Source: Terriglobia bacterium (GTDB lineage Bacteria > Acidobacteriota > Terriglobia > Terriglobales > Acidobacteriaceae). Taken from it: DNA of 64,000 nt. Of the stretch, positions 7,439-17,018 are shown in pieces. The translations under genes were made by a program, and so were the position numbers. The stretch is from contig JAIQGL010000025.1 of assembly GCA_020072585.1 (NCBI GenBank), positions 1 to 64,000 on the forward strand. Direction: 5' to 3'. Under the pieces are notes generated by a model. It was not told the DNA's origin. It ran no database searches and saw only the letters and a program-made list of their open reading frames with translations. Each line of letters starts with the position of its first letter. Positions within the stretch are counted from its first letter, which is position 1.

Positions 7439-8434
7439 GTGGATGTGCTTTCTGAAGTGTTAAAGGTGGTAAAGCTCCAGGGGGCCATGTTCTACAACGG
7501 AGAGTTCTCCTCTCCGTGGAGCTTCCAGGCGCCGCCCTCAAGGGAGGTCGCGCCTTATCTGGCGCTGGGCGCCGGACATGTCATCATCTATCACCTGCTC
7601 ACTGAAGGGCGCGCCTCTGCCCGGCTGCTCGATGGCGAACGCATCACTCTTGACGCCGGTGACATCGTGATCTTTCCCCATGGCGACCCCCACATCATTG
7701 AGAACGGCCCGGCCACTGAGACCGTGAACAACGGCAAGGAACTGGTCCGCATTTTCTCCCAGGGGCTCAAGATCTCCCGCCAGGGTGGTGGCGGAGAAGT
7801 CACAAGATTTATCTGTGGCTACATGGCATGCGAACCGCGGCTGAGCCAGGTTTTTCTGAGCGGCCTGCCCCCGCTGTTCAAAGTCCGCATTCGTGACGAT
7901 GCTTCCGGAAGATGGCTGGAGAACTCGATCCGCTTTTCAGTGAATGAAGCGGACGCGTCCCGGGCCGGTGGAGAAGCAGTGCTGGCCAAGCTGTCAGAAG
8001 TTTTGTTTGTGGAAACACTGCGGGCCTATATTGCGCACCTGCCCGCGGAACAGACCGGCTGGCTGGCCGGCGCACGCGATTCAGAGATCGGAAAGACCCT
8101 GGCCCTGATGCACCGGAAACCCGCGCATCCGTGGACCATTGCTTCGCTGGCGAAAGAAGCCGGAGTGTCACGATCGGTGCTGGCTGAGCGCTTTCGCCAC
8201 TACCTGAGTGAACCGCCCATGGCGTACCTCACGCGCTGGCGTCTGCAACTGGGAGCGCAGATGCTCTCCTCCACCAGCTATTCAGTGTCACAGATCGCGG
8301 CTGAGGTGGGGTATGAGTCTGAGGCCGCTTTTAACCGGGCCTTCAAGCGCGAGTTTCAGGTTCCACCGGCGCGCTTCCGCACCCAGTCCAGGTCCGCGCA
8401 TGCCAAATCGCCACGGCTGAGGAATGCCGGCTGA
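7439..8434 (+). CDS. AraC family transcriptional regulator with N-terminal cupin domain
   Basis: Starts at GTG 7439, where GGAGG sits 6 nt upstream; the longer frame from 7235 overlaps the divergent tautomerase start and is unlikely. The protein is about 331 aa. The N-terminal sensor is of the cupin_6 type ('MFYNGEFSSPWSF', 'ITLDAGDIVIFPHGDPH'). The C-terminus has two helix-turn-helix motifs: 'WTIASLAKEAGVSRSVLAERFR' in shortened form and 'YSVSQIAAEVGYESEAAFNRAF'. Such regulators often control neighbouring redox or detoxification enzymes. The divergent tautomerase-methyltransferase pair is the obvious candidate target (inference). Ligand unknown. Confidence 0.85.
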   Translation: MDVLSEVLKVVKLQGAMFYNGEFSSPWSFQAPPSREVAPYLALGAGHVIIYHLLTEGRASARLLDGERITLDAGDIVIFPHGDPHIIENGPATETVNNGKELVRIFSQGLKISRQGGGGEVTRFICGYMACEPRLSQVFLSGLPPLFKVRIRDDASGRWLENSIRFSVNEADASRAGGEAVLAKLSEVLFVETLRAYIAHLPAEQTGWLAGARDSEIGKTLALMHRKPAHPWTIASLAKEAGVSRSVLAERFRHYLSEPPMAYLTRWRLQLGAQMLSSTSYSVSQIAAEVGYESEAAFNRAFKREFQVPPARFRTQSRSAHAKSPRLRNAG

Positions 8435-8473
8435 TTTTGTTAATTCAATAATCACTTTTTGCGCCGGTTCGAT

Positions 8474-8507
8474 TGCCCCCGTCTGCTCAGGGGCATCTTT
8501 ACCCTTT
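8474..8507 (+). terminator. possible terminator after the AraC-type gene
   Basis: TGCCCC-N10-GGGGCA is followed by TCTTTACCCTTTT. The stem is short (6 bp), so this is tentative. Confidence 0.35.
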
Positions 8508-8650
8508 TGTTTGCAACAAAAAGCAACATACCGATTGAGCGAAGGGATCAGGCGATGGGTAAAAATGAAGCCGGGTTCGGCACGAGTCAGCCCCTGCCAC
8601 GTCTAATTTAAGATCGCGCGCCCCGCCAGGTGAATCGAAATTTAGTTAAC

Positions 8651-8710
8651 ATGGTTTTAGTGAACATGTTTTCAGTGAACATGTTTTTAGTGAACATGTT
8701 TTTAGTGCCT
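8651..8710 (+). repeat. four 15-bp tandem repeats before the RND adaptor
   Basis: Units start at 8651, 8666, 8681 and 8696 with consensus ATGTTTTTAGTGAAC. They are in frame with the adaptor and each begins with an ATG. Related 15-bp periodic repeats occur at 27913-27957 and 30014-30088. Confidence 0.85.
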
Positions 8711-8722
8711 ATGGATACATAC

Positions 8723-9814
8723 ATGAGTCTTAAGAAGATAACTTCGTTGATCGTGCTTATGGCAGGTCTCACATTCCTGGCTTCAGGGTGCGCGGATGGC
8801 GCCAAAGCGGGGCCGCCCAGCGGGCCGCAAGCCTTTCCCGTGCAGGTGATTACCGCGAAATCGCAGGTGGTTCCGTTTTCCACAGACTATCTGGCTACGT
8901 TGAAGTCGCGCAATGCCGCCACACTCCAGCCGCTGGTGGAAGGCGACATTACCAGAATCTTTGTCACTTCCGGCCAGCGCGTTGAGACGGGGAAACCGCT
9001 GCTGGAGATTGACCCGCGCAAACAAGAGGCTACGGTCAATAATCAGGAGGCTGGACTCAAGTCAAAGCAGGCGGTGATGCAGCAGGCGGCAATTGATCTG
9101 GACCGCAAAAAGCAGCTTTTTGCCGCCGGCGTGGTGGCCAAAGCTGACCTTGATCAGGCGCAAAATACATACAACGCCGCCAAAGCCGACGCGGAAGCCT
9201 TGCAGGCCGGAATCCGCGAACAGCAGGTGCAGTTGCACTATTACACGGTGCGCGCGCCGGCAGACGGCATCATCGGCGATATTCCCGTACATGTGGGTGA
9301 CCACGTAAACACTCAAACCATGCTTACAACGGTCGACCCTGGCGGAGCGCTGGAAGCCTACATGAACGTTCCAGCGGAGAAATCCGCGGCCCTGCGCATG
9401 GGCATGCCGGTGGACATTGTGGACGACGAAACCAAGCCTCCGGTGCGCACCCGCATCTCATTTATCTCGCCGCACGTGGATACGGATTCACAGACGCTGC
9501 TGGTAAAAACGCAGGTGTCCAATCCGGCGCGGAAGTTCCGCAACGCCCAGCAGGTCCACGCCCGCGTGGTGTGGTCAGAGCGGAGTGCTCCGGTCATTCC
9601 GGTGACAGCGGTCTCTCGGCTGAGCGGAAAGATCTTTGCTTTTGTGGCGGAAGGCCAGGGCCAGCAAGCCGTGGCGCGGCAGCGGGTGATCCAGGTGGGC
9701 GACTTGATTGGCAATGATTACGTGGTGCTGGATGGCATCAAGCCCGGCGACAAGATCATTGTGACCAGCGTGCAGATGCTGGCTGATGGCATGCCCGTGG
9801 TGCCTCAGTCATAA
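8723..9814 (+). CDS. RND efflux periplasmic adaptor (membrane fusion protein)
   Basis: The membrane-fusion subunit of a tripartite RND pump, about 363 aa. The N-terminal 'LTFLASGC' suggests a lipid-anchored cysteine. Then come a lipoyl half-motif ('ATLQPLVEGDITRIFVTSGQ'), a coiled-coil hairpin ('AVMQQAAIDLDRKKQLF'), the second lipoyl half ('YTVRAPADGIIGDIPVHVGD') and beta-barrel and membrane-proximal domains ending 'DGIKPGDKIIVTSVQMLADG'. I place the start at the ATG at 8723. Five further in-frame ATGs between 8651 and 8711 lie in a 15-bp repeat, so the true start is uncertain. The permease follows after 118 bp. No outer-membrane channel gene is nearby. Confidence 0.85.
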   Translation: MSLKKITSLIVLMAGLTFLASGCADGAKAGPPSGPQAFPVQVITAKSQVVPFSTDYLATLKSRNAATLQPLVEGDITRIFVTSGQRVETGKPLLEIDPRKQEATVNNQEAGLKSKQAVMQQAAIDLDRKKQLFAAGVVAKADLDQAQNTYNAAKADAEALQAGIREQQVQLHYYTVRAPADGIIGDIPVHVGDHVNTQTMLTTVDPGGALEAYMNVPAEKSAALRMGMPVDIVDDETKPPVRTRISFISPHVDTDSQTLLVKTQVSNPARKFRNAQQVHARVVWSERSAPVIPVTAVSRLSGKIFAFVAEGQGQQAVARQRVIQVGDLIGNDYVVLDGIKPGDKIIVTSVQMLADGMPVVPQS

Positions 9815-9932
9815 AAAACTTGTCCGCCCGCGGACTGGCGCAGATAAACACTGATCTGGCCGCCCATGACAGGCGCAGAATAAGTATTAGATGTAAATGC
9901 TCCGGCGGTTTGGAGCGAAAGCGACAGAATTC

Positions 9933-12900
9933 ATGGTTAATTTTTTCATCCGCAGGCCTGTTTTCGCCACAGTTTGCTCGCTGCTGATCGTGCTGGGAGG
10001 AGCGGTATGCATTCCAACACTACCGGTGGCGCAGTACCCCAACCTCACGCCTCCCACGGTGAGCGTAAGCGCGTTTTATACCGGCGCAAACTCGCAGGCC
10101 GTTGAAACCAGCGTGACCACGCTGCTGGAGCAGGCCATCAACGGCGCTGAGGGCATGCGCTACATGAGTTCCACCAGCGGCAATGACGGCACCAGCGCCA
10201 TCAGCGCCACCTTTGATCTGGACCGCAATCTTGACGTGGCCGCGGTTGACGTGCAGAACCGCGCCTCCAGCGCGTTGGGGCGCTTGCCGATTGAAGTGCA
10301 GACCACCGGCGTCAACATCAGCAAAAATACCGGCTCGTTCGTGGTGGCCTACGGTTTCTACGCGAACAACAAAGAGTACGACAATCTTTTTATCAGCAAC
10401 TATCTTGACCTTTACGTGCGCGATGCCATCAAGCGCGTCAAAGGCGTGGGCAACGTAATCATCTTTGGTGAGCGCAAGTATTCCATGCGGTTGTGGCTTG
10501 ATCCGGTGCGGCTGGCGGCGCGCAATCTTACCGCCGGAGACGTGACCGCGGCCCTGCGCGAACAAAACGTTCAGGTGGCCGCCGGGCAAGTTGGACAACA
10601 ACCGGCCCCGTCCAACCAGGCCTACCAGATCAGCGTGCGCGCCGTGGGACGATTGACCGATCCCAAAGAGTTCGAGCACATCGTCATCAAGCGCGCTAAA
10701 GACGGCTCTCTGATTGAGCTGCGTGACGTGGGCCGCGCCGAACTGGGCGCGGAAGCCTATGGCGGGCAGCTGCGCTATAACGGCGTGGACGCCATGGGCC
10801 TGGGTGTGATGCAGCTCTCCAACGCCAACGCTTTGCAGGTCCGCCGTGACGTACAGACGGAGATTGAGGAACTGGCCAAACATTTCCCCGTGGGACTGAA
10901 GTATCAGGTGGCTTTTGACACCACCAGAGCGGTCGGCGAATCGATCCGCGAGGTGCTGAAGACGCTGGCGGAAGCCATCCTGATCGTGATCATCGTGATT
11001 TTCCTGTTCCTTCAGGGGTGGCGCAGCACGGTCATCCCGGCCATCACAATCCCCGTCTCTCTCGTTGGGACATTTATTTTTGCCAAGTTCTTCGGCTTCT
11101 CCATTAATACTCTGACCTTGTTTGGCATCACGCTGGCCACGGGACTGGTGGTGGACGACGCGATTGTGGTGATTGAAAACGTGGAGCGCCACATTGAGGA
11201 AGGTGTGCGCGACCCGCGTGAAGCCACCAGAATCGGCATGAGCGAGGTCACCGGCGCGGTGGTGGCGACTTCACTGGTATTGATCGCCGTATTTGTTCCC
11301 GTGTCACTGTTCCCGGGCAGCACGGGGCGTCTCTACCAGCAGTTTGCGTTGACCATCGCTTTCTCCATTGCGATTTCCGCCTTCAATGCTCTTACGCTTT
11401 CACCGGCGCTGGCGGCCCTGCTCCTGCGCCATCGCGAGCGTCCGCTGAACCGTTTCTTTGCCGGCATCAACTCCATCATCCGCAGGGGGACCACGGGCTA
11501 CCAGGCCGTCCTGCATCGTCTCACCCATTGGAGGGCCGCTGTGGTCGTGGTCTTCCTGCTCGGACTGGGGGCCACCTACCTTGTCTACCAGCGTGTGCCC
11601 AGCAGCTTTGTGCCGCAGGAAGACCAGGGATATTTCTTTGTGATTGTGCAGGCCCCGCCGGGAGCGTCATTGCAGTACACCACCAAGGTGATGGACCGCG
11701 CGGCGGCGATCGTCAGCGCAAACACCGATGTGGAAGGCGTGTTCTCCGTGCCGGGGTTCAGCTTCGCCGGCAGCGCCGCCAACCAGGGAATTATTTTCGC
11801 CAGCCTGAAAGACATTGGCGAACGCAAAGGCGCCGCGCATAGTGCTGAAGGCGTGCTGAATACCATCCGAGGCCAATTGAGGCCCATCAATCAGGCGATG
11901 GTCATCCCGTTCGATCCTCCCGCCATCCAGGGTCTGGGGCAGTTTGGCGGCTTTGCCTACGAATTGCAACAAACCAGCGGCGGCAGCCTGGACGAACTGG
12001 AAGCCGTCATGCGCCAGATCATCGCCAAGGCGAATACGCGTCCTGAGCTGGCGCATCCGCTCTTCAGCACCTTCACCGCGCGCGATCCCCAGTTCGTGGT
12101 GCAGATTGACCGCGAGAAAGCCAAGAGCCTGAACGTTCCCTTCTCGCAGATCACATCCGCTCTACAGATCTATATGGGATCGCAGTACGTCAACGATTTT
12201 GATTTCAATAATCGCTCTTACCGCGTCATGGTGCAGGCGGACCAGCAATACCGCTCACAGCCGCGCGACCTGCGGCAATTCTACGTGCGCTCCGATGACG
12301 GACGCATGATCTCGCTCGACAATCTGGTTACGGTAAAAGAAGGCACCAACGCCAGCGTGATCAACCATTACAATCTTTTCCGCAGCATTGAGATTGATGG
12401 CAGCGCCGCGCCTGGCTACAGCTCAGGCCAGGCCATTCAGGCCATGCGGGAAATCTCCGGCGAGGTTTTACATCAGGGCTACTCGTTTGAGTGGACGGGT
12501 ATTTCACTGGAAGAGATACAGTCCGGCGCGCAAACCGTAATGCTCTTCGGGCTGGGATTGCTGGTGGTGTACCTGACGCTCTCCGCGCAGTATGAGAGCT
12601 TTGTTTTGCCGTTCATCATTCTGCTGTCCGTCCCCATGGCCGTACTGGGCGCGCTGCTGGCGCAATCCTTGCGCGGACTGCAAAATGACGTTTACTGCCA
12701 GATCGGCCTGGTAATGCTGATCGGCCTGGCCAGCAAGAACGCTATTTTGATCGTGGAGTTTGCGGAGCAGTTGCAGCACCGGGGCATGGGGCTGGTGGAA
12801 TCGGCGATTGAAGGCGCGCGTCTTCGTCTGCGGCCAATCCTGATGACCTCGATTGCCTTCATTCTGGGCGTGCTGCCGCTGGTCTTTGCCTCCGGTGCGG

Positions 12901-13073
12901 GCGCTGCCGGCCGCCACTCCGTGGGGACCACCGTGTTTGGCGGAATGTTCGTCTCCACGTTCCTGAATCTCTTCATCATTCCGGTGCTTTACGTCCTGGT
13001 GCGCGGATGGCTGCCGATGAAGACCAAAGAAGGGGCCGTGGAAAAGCCTCAGCTGGTAGAAAAGAGCGCATGA
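9933..13073 (+). CDS. RND multidrug efflux permease (HAE1 family, AcrB/MexB-like)
   Basis: The inner-membrane proton-drug antiporter, about 1046 aa from the Met in 'MVNFFIRRPVFATV', which is the conserved family N-terminus (the frame opens at 9897). Two repeated halves each have six membrane spans and a large periplasmic loop. 'GLVVDDAIVVIEN' carries the paired aspartates of TM4 that relay protons, and 'GLASKNAILIVEFA' is the matching TM10 motif with the conserved Lys region. Domain signatures 'GANSQAVETSVT' and 'VPSSFVPQEDQGYFFV' are also typical. It is full length. It follows its adaptor and overlaps the next gene by 4 bp. Substrates cannot be predicted from sequence. Confidence 0.95.
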   Translation: MVNFFIRRPVFATVCSLLIVLGGAVCIPTLPVAQYPNLTPPTVSVSAFYTGANSQAVETSVTTLLEQAINGAEGMRYMSSTSGNDGTSAISATFDLDRNLDVAAVDVQNRASSALGRLPIEVQTTGVNISKNTGSFVVAYGFYANNKEYDNLFISNYLDLYVRDAIKRVKGVGNVIIFGERKYSMRLWLDPVRLAARNLTAGDVTAALREQNVQVAAGQVGQQPAPSNQAYQISVRAVGRLTDPKEFEHIVIKRAKDGSLIELRDVGRAELGAEAYGGQLRYNGVDAMGLGVMQLSNANALQVRRDVQTEIEELAKHFPVGLKYQVAFDTTRAVGESIREVLKTLAEAILIVIIVIFLFLQGWRSTVIPAITIPVSLVGTFIFAKFFGFSINTLTLFGITLATGLVVDDAIVVIENVERHIEEGVRDPREATRIGMSEVTGAVVATSLVLIAVFVPVSLFPGSTGRLYQQFALTIAFSIAISAFNALTLSPALAALLLRHRERPLNRFFAGINSIIRRGTTGYQAVLHRLTHWRAAVVVVFLLGLGATYLVYQRVPSSFVPQEDQGYFFVIVQAPPGASLQYTTKVMDRAAAIVSANTDVEGVFSVPGFSFAGSAANQGIIFASLKDIGERKGAAHSAEGVLNTIRGQLRPINQAMVIPFDPPAIQGLGQFGGFAYELQQTSGGSLDELEAVMRQIIAKANTRPELAHPLFSTFTARDPQFVVQIDREKAKSLNVPFSQITSALQIYMGSQYVNDFDFNNRSYRVMVQADQQYRSQPRDLRQFYVRSDDGRMISLDNLVTVKEGTNASVINHYNLFRSIEIDGSAAPGYSSGQAIQAMREISGEVLHQGYSFEWTGISLEEIQSGAQTVMLFGLGLLVVYLTLSAQYESFVLPFIILLSVPMAVLGALLAQSLRGLQNDVYCQIGLVMLIGLASKNAILIVEFAEQLQHRGMGLVESAIEGARLRLRPILMTSIAFILGVLPLVFASGAGAAGRHSVGTTVFGGMFVSTFLNLFIIPVLYVLVRGWLPMKTKEGAVEKPQLVEKSA

Positions 13074-13369
13074 ACCAGGGAGCAAGCCCGGCGCCGGAAA
13101 AGAAACGCCCGCGGCTTCTGTTCCTGGGCTGGGTCCTGCTGGCGGCAAGTATTTTCTTATGCATGATCGGGCCACGCCTGTCTTCCGTAAGCGACGTCCC
13201 CTCTGACATCAAGAACAGAATGGGAGACGCGAACTGGATCGGCTTTGCATGGATCCTTGCCGGCATCGCCGTTGGTGCGCTGGCCCTGGTTTGTTTTGCC
13301 GTGGAATGGATGCGCCGTCCGGGACGCATAGCCGCCGCTCACCAGCAAAAGGGTCCGCAGTCTAAGTAG
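13070..13369 (+). CDS. small two-span membrane protein coupled to the RND permease
   Basis: A 99-aa protein whose ATG overlaps the permease stop codon (ATGA), indicating translational coupling. Two hydrophobic spans are clear, 'LLFLGWVLLAASIFLCMIG' (about 15-33) and 'GFAWILAGIAVGALALVC' (about 59-76), with a basic N-terminus and a short basic C-terminal tail. I recognise no family. Its position suggests an accessory subunit of the pump (inference only). Confidence 0.6.
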   Translation: MNQGASPAPEKKRPRLLFLGWVLLAASIFLCMIGPRLSSVSDVPSDIKNRMGDANWIGFAWILAGIAVGALALVCFAVEWMRRPGRIAAAHQQKGPQSK

Positions 13370-13385
13370 ATTGACAGGATAGCCA

Positions 13386-14117
13386 ATGAAAAAACTTGCC
13401 TTGCTGCTCTTGCTGGCAGTCTCCTCCGCGGTGGCTTCGGCCGCCGCAAAACCAGAGAAACAGACCCTCACATCAGAGGGCACGGAGCGCATTTACTACA
13501 CCCTTGTCCCGGAGAAACTTGCCGCGCCGGCGCCGCTGCTTTTGCTTCTGCACGGCTCCGGACGCGACGGAATGTCACAGATCAACGAGTGGAAGGACCT
13601 GGCGGAAAAAGAAGGTTTCATTCTTGCCGCGCCCGATTCAGCCAACTCCCGCGAGTGGAGCATGAACACGGACGGCCCGGAGTTTCTGCATCAGGTTGTG
13701 GAAGCCGTCCGCCAAAAAAACTCCGTCGACGGAAAACGCATCTACCTTTTCGGCCATTCCGCCGGGGCGGTCTTTGCGTTGTATATGGGCGTGATGGAGT
13801 CAAGGTACTTCGCCGCCGTGGGTGTGCATGCCGGCGCCGTGAAGGAGGATTTTTACCCGTACTTTGACCTGGCAAAGCGCAAAGTGCCGGTCACCATCTG
13901 GGTGGGAACAGATGATCCATACTTTTCCCTGACATTGGTAAAAGCCACGCAGACTGAACTGAACAAGCATGGCTTTGAAGCGCAAGTGGTGGAAATGAAA
14001 AAACACGACCACAACTATTACGCGGTATCAAAAGACCTGAATCCAAAGATCTGGGATTTTTTTCGCGGCCATACGCTTGACGCAGATCCGGGCTGGCAGG
14101 TTTATCAACGCAAATGA
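13386..14117 (+). CDS. exported esterase / PHB-depolymerase-like alpha/beta hydrolase
   Basis: A 243-aa protein with a signal peptide ('MKKLALLLLLAVSSAVASAA'). The alpha/beta hydrolase features are 'LLLHGSGRDG' (oxyanion region, 54-62), the nucleophile elbow 'GHSAGA' with Ser125, a candidate catalytic Asp at 176 or 177 ('WVGTDDPYF') and His207 or His209 ('KKHDHNYY'). The fold resembles poly(3-hydroxybutyrate) depolymerase or feruloyl-esterase-type enzymes, but the substrate is not determined. AGGAT lies upstream of the start. It follows the RND operon with a 16-bp gap and is probably co-transcribed; its 3' end faces the hybrid kinase gene 11 bp away. Confidence 0.75.
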   Translation: MKKLALLLLLAVSSAVASAAAKPEKQTLTSEGTERIYYTLVPEKLAAPAPLLLLLHGSGRDGMSQINEWKDLAEKEGFILAAPDSANSREWSMNTDGPEFLHQVVEAVRQKNSVDGKRIYLFGHSAGAVFALYMGVMESRYFAAVGVHAGAVKEDFYPYFDLAKRKVPVTIWVGTDDPYFSLTLVKATQTELNKHGFEAQVVEMKKHDHNYYAVSKDLNPKIWDFFRGHTLDADPGWQVYQRK

Positions 14118-14128
14118 ACGGTTGTTTT

Positions 14129-16768
14129 TCAGGTGCGCATGGGGTTGGAAAGCAGCGTTTGCACTTTGCCGGCAAGCTGTTTTAAGGAATACGGCTTTTG
14201 CAGGTAGAGCATGCCCTGCATGGAGATGCCGTTTTGCAGGACTACGTCATCCGCATAACCGGAGATATAGAGCAGTTTGGTATTGGGCCGCAGTTGCAAT
14301 AGCTGGTCGGCAAATTCCCGGCCGCTCATCTTGGGCATGACCACGTCACTGATCACCAGATCAAACTGGCTGGAAACCGCCACCAACTGCAGCGCTTCAG
14401 GACCGCTGCCCGCACAGGTAACGGTATATCCCAGGGAGCCCAGGAACTCAGCGCTCACGTTGCGCAGGTCCACTTCGTCTTCCACCAGCAAAATATTTCC
14501 CTGCCCTCTTTGCAAAGCATGTTGCATGGCTTCATCAGTTCCAGTTGCGCCGGAAAGAGTGACAGGCAGCAGAATGCTGATCTGCGTGCCTTTTCGCGGG
14601 CTTGATTCAATGGAAATCTCTCCCTGCGATTGCTGGACGATTCCATACACAGTGGCCAGACCAAGGCCTGTACCGCGCCCTACTTCCTTGGTGGTATAGA
14701 AAGGTTCAAAAGCATGCAGCCGGGTTTCCTCGTCCATGCCCATTCCTGTATCGCGTATGCGGATGGCGACATATTGGCCAATCATGACGCTTCCTGAAGC
14801 AGTGAGCACGGGCCGCAGTACGTCCTCAGTCTCAATGAAAATCTGCCCTCCGCCTGGCATCGCGTCACGGGAGTTGATCACGATATTGAAGATGATCTGC
14901 TCAAAGTGCGTCTTGTCAATAACCACGGTCCCGGTGGCGCGAAGGTTGACGATGAGTTCGATGTCCTCGCCAATCAGGCGCGGCAGAATGGCGGTAAGTT
15001 CCTGCAATGTCTGGCCGGTCTGGAGCGGCGTAGGCCGGACGATTTCCTTGCGGCTGAAAGTAAGTAACTGGCGGGTAAGTCCGCTGGCGCGCTGCGTGGT
15101 GTCCATGATCTTGCCGCAGTAGCGGCGAAGGCTTTCATTCGAGTCCAGCTTGGTTTCCAGAAGTTCAGCATATCCCCCGATGACGCCCAGAAGATTGTTG
15201 AAGTCATGCGCCACGCCGCCTGCCAGCCTGCCCAGCGCTTCCATTTTCTGCGCCTGGAGAAACTTTGCCTCCATTTCGTATTCTTCTGTCCGGTCAAGTT
15301 GCATGCCAAAGATACATTCCTTATCACCGATGCGGACCAGCGTCGCAAAATACAGGCCAACGCGCTCGGCGCCCGTGGCGTCCTTGAATCTCACTTCAAG
15401 GTTCTGCACTGAGCCATCGACACAAAGCTTGTTGTAGAACTCGGCGCGTTCCGCCGCCGATTTCCAGAGTCCCAGTTCAACGGCTGTTCTGCCAATGACT
15501 TTTTCCGCCGGCAGCGCAAGCATGCGCAGCAGATTGTCATTCACATTAAGGAAGACGCCTTCCATGGAGCAAATGGCGCACCCAACCGGACTCTGGCGGA
15601 AGATCGTGGCAAACCTTTCTTCGGATTGCTTGAGCGCGATCTCGTTCTGCTTTCGTTCTGTAATATCAATCGACGTGCCTTCAATGAAGCTGTTGCCGGC
15701 GCCGTCCGTGATGATGGTGGCGCGCTCCAGTATCCAGAACAAGGTGCCATCCTGGCGGCGCTGTGTGCATTCATAGTTCAGCACCTGGCCTTGCCGCCCC
15801 AGGTCAATCAGAAATTGCTCGCGCTCCTCGGGTTGGGCATAAAGGAATATGGTGGAGAGGGAGAGCGCCTCCTCTTTGGACTGAAATCCGTACATTCTGA
15901 CAAAAGCGCTGTTGCAATTTAATAGCTTGCCTTCCGGAGTAGACATATAAACCGAGGCAAGATTGTTTTCGAAGAGTACCTGGTACTGGCGCGCAACGGT
16001 AGAGGCCATTTCAGCCTGGTTCTCAAACAGCGTCAGGATCATTCCAAAAGCCACAAAGAACTTGGGCAGGTTCCATACGAAGCTCCCTGGACCAAGTTCC
16101 GAGCCCTGGGCCGCGACGATTGCTGACAGCGGAAAAACCGCTCCCCACAGGATGAACGAAGCGGAGGTAAGAAGTACTCCCGGCGTGAGCCGGCGGAAAC
16201 GGCGGAAGTAAACCAGGCCCGTTACATAAAAGAAACCCAACAGGTAGAAATTAAGCCCGTGATCCGGATTGCCATGCAGCACCTGGAGGATGGCCCATAT
16301 TCCATAGGGGAGCATACACAACAAGCAATAGAGATGCAGGCTCTTCCAGTTATAGAAACGGATTGCCTGCACCGTGCCGTAAACATTGCTCACAAGCAAC
16401 AGTGAGATATAAAACCAATGGGCCTCAACACCGAACTCCAGCCCAGTAACATAGAACAAGGCCCCTGCGCTGATGAAAGCGGCAAAAGCAATGCGCCTTT
16501 CCTGCCGCATGAAGACCTCAGAAACAGAAAGCAGAAAACAGGTCCCGGCAAGGATCAGTGTGGACGTCATGATCCACGGAGTGAAGAGCATGAGCGGGGG
16601 GAAAAAGTCGTCAAACGTGGGAGCGGCAAAATGAACAAAAATGGCAATCCAGCCCATCATCCACAAGCCAGTACTTTTCTGGCGGTCACGCAGGTAGATC
16701 CAGGCAAAGAGGGCTACCAGAACAGTGGTGACGGCAAAGACAACAAATTCTTCAAACCGGGGAGACAT
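14129..16768 (-). CDS. membrane-bound hybrid sensor histidine kinase with two PAS domains and receiver
   Basis: About 879 aa from the ATG at 16768 (the frame opens at a TTG at 16846). Order: a 7-8 span membrane region to about residue 270; PAS 1 ('NLASVYMSTPEGKLLNCNSA'); PAS 2 ('IFRQSPVGCAICSMEGVF'); HisKA with 'LAGGVAHDFNNLLG', phospho-accepting His at about 521; HATPase_c ('NIVINSRDAMPGGG', 'IRDTGMGMDEE', 'GTGLGLATVYGIV'); and a C-terminal receiver with 'LLVEDEVDLR', phospho-acceptor Asp at about 808 ('VISDVVMPKMSG') and Lys in 'LQKPYSLKQL'. All catalytic motifs are intact. The HDFNNLL box is typical of hybrid kinases of this class. There is no partner regulator next to it. The signal is unknown. 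Confidence 0.93.
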   Translation of the reverse strand: MSPRFEEFVVFAVTTVLVALFAWIYLRDRQKSTGLWMMGWIAIFVHFAAPTFDDFFPPLMLFTPWIMTSTLILAGTCFLLSVSEVFMRQERRIAFAAFISAGALFYVTGLEFGVEAHWFYISLLLVSNVYGTVQAIRFYNWKSLHLYCLLCMLPYGIWAILQVLHGNPDHGLNFYLLGFFYVTGLVYFRRFRRLTPGVLLTSASFILWGAVFPLSAIVAAQGSELGPGSFVWNLPKFFVAFGMILTLFENQAEMASTVARQYQVLFENNLASVYMSTPEGKLLNCNSAFVRMYGFQSKEEALSLSTIFLYAQPEEREQFLIDLGRQGQVLNYECTQRRQDGTLFWILERATIITDGAGNSFIEGTSIDITERKQNEIALKQSEERFATIFRQSPVGCAICSMEGVFLNVNDNLLRMLALPAEKVIGRTAVELGLWKSAAERAEFYNKLCVDGSVQNLEVRFKDATGAERVGLYFATLVRIGDKECIFGMQLDRTEEYEMEAKFLQAQKMEALGRLAGGVAHDFNNLLGVIGGYAELLETKLDSNESLRRYCGKIMDTTQRASGLTRQLLTFSRKEIVRPTPLQTGQTLQELTAILPRLIGEDIELIVNLRATGTVVIDKTHFEQIIFNIVINSRDAMPGGGQIFIETEDVLRPVLTASGSVMIGQYVAIRIRDTGMGMDEETRLHAFEPFYTTKEVGRGTGLGLATVYGIVQQSQGEISIESSPRKGTQISILLPVTLSGATGTDEAMQHALQRGQGNILLVEDEVDLRNVSAEFLGSLGYTVTCAGSGPEALQLVAVSSQFDLVISDVVMPKMSGREFADQLLQLRPNTKLLYISGYADDVVLQNGISMQGMLYLQKPYSLKQLAGKVQTLLSNPMRT

Positions 16769-17018
16769 AAAGCCGCCTGCAACTTCCCTTGTTGGAAGTC
16801 GAAACTCTGCGATACCGGACAAACGCTCTCTTGCGAGATACTCCAATAAAAATAAGTAAGAATTATTTAATTACTATGAGGGCCATAGCCTAAAACTCTG
16901 AGTTAGAGAAGACCAAAATACCACTGAATTGCCTTTATGGAAGGATTTTTATTTTTCAATCGGGCAGGGATTAGCAAAAACCACTTACTTCTTAATTTTA
17001 ATCTGGGTTCGCTTGAGA

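Noticed and set aside
8651-8710. CRISPR or plasmid iterons at the 15-bp repeats
   Set aside because: Direct tandem units without spacers, in frame with an ORF; no replication gene nearby.
10020-11192. 390-aa open frame on the minus strand
   Set aside because: Antisense shadow of the RND permease, His/Gly/Gln-rich with no domain.
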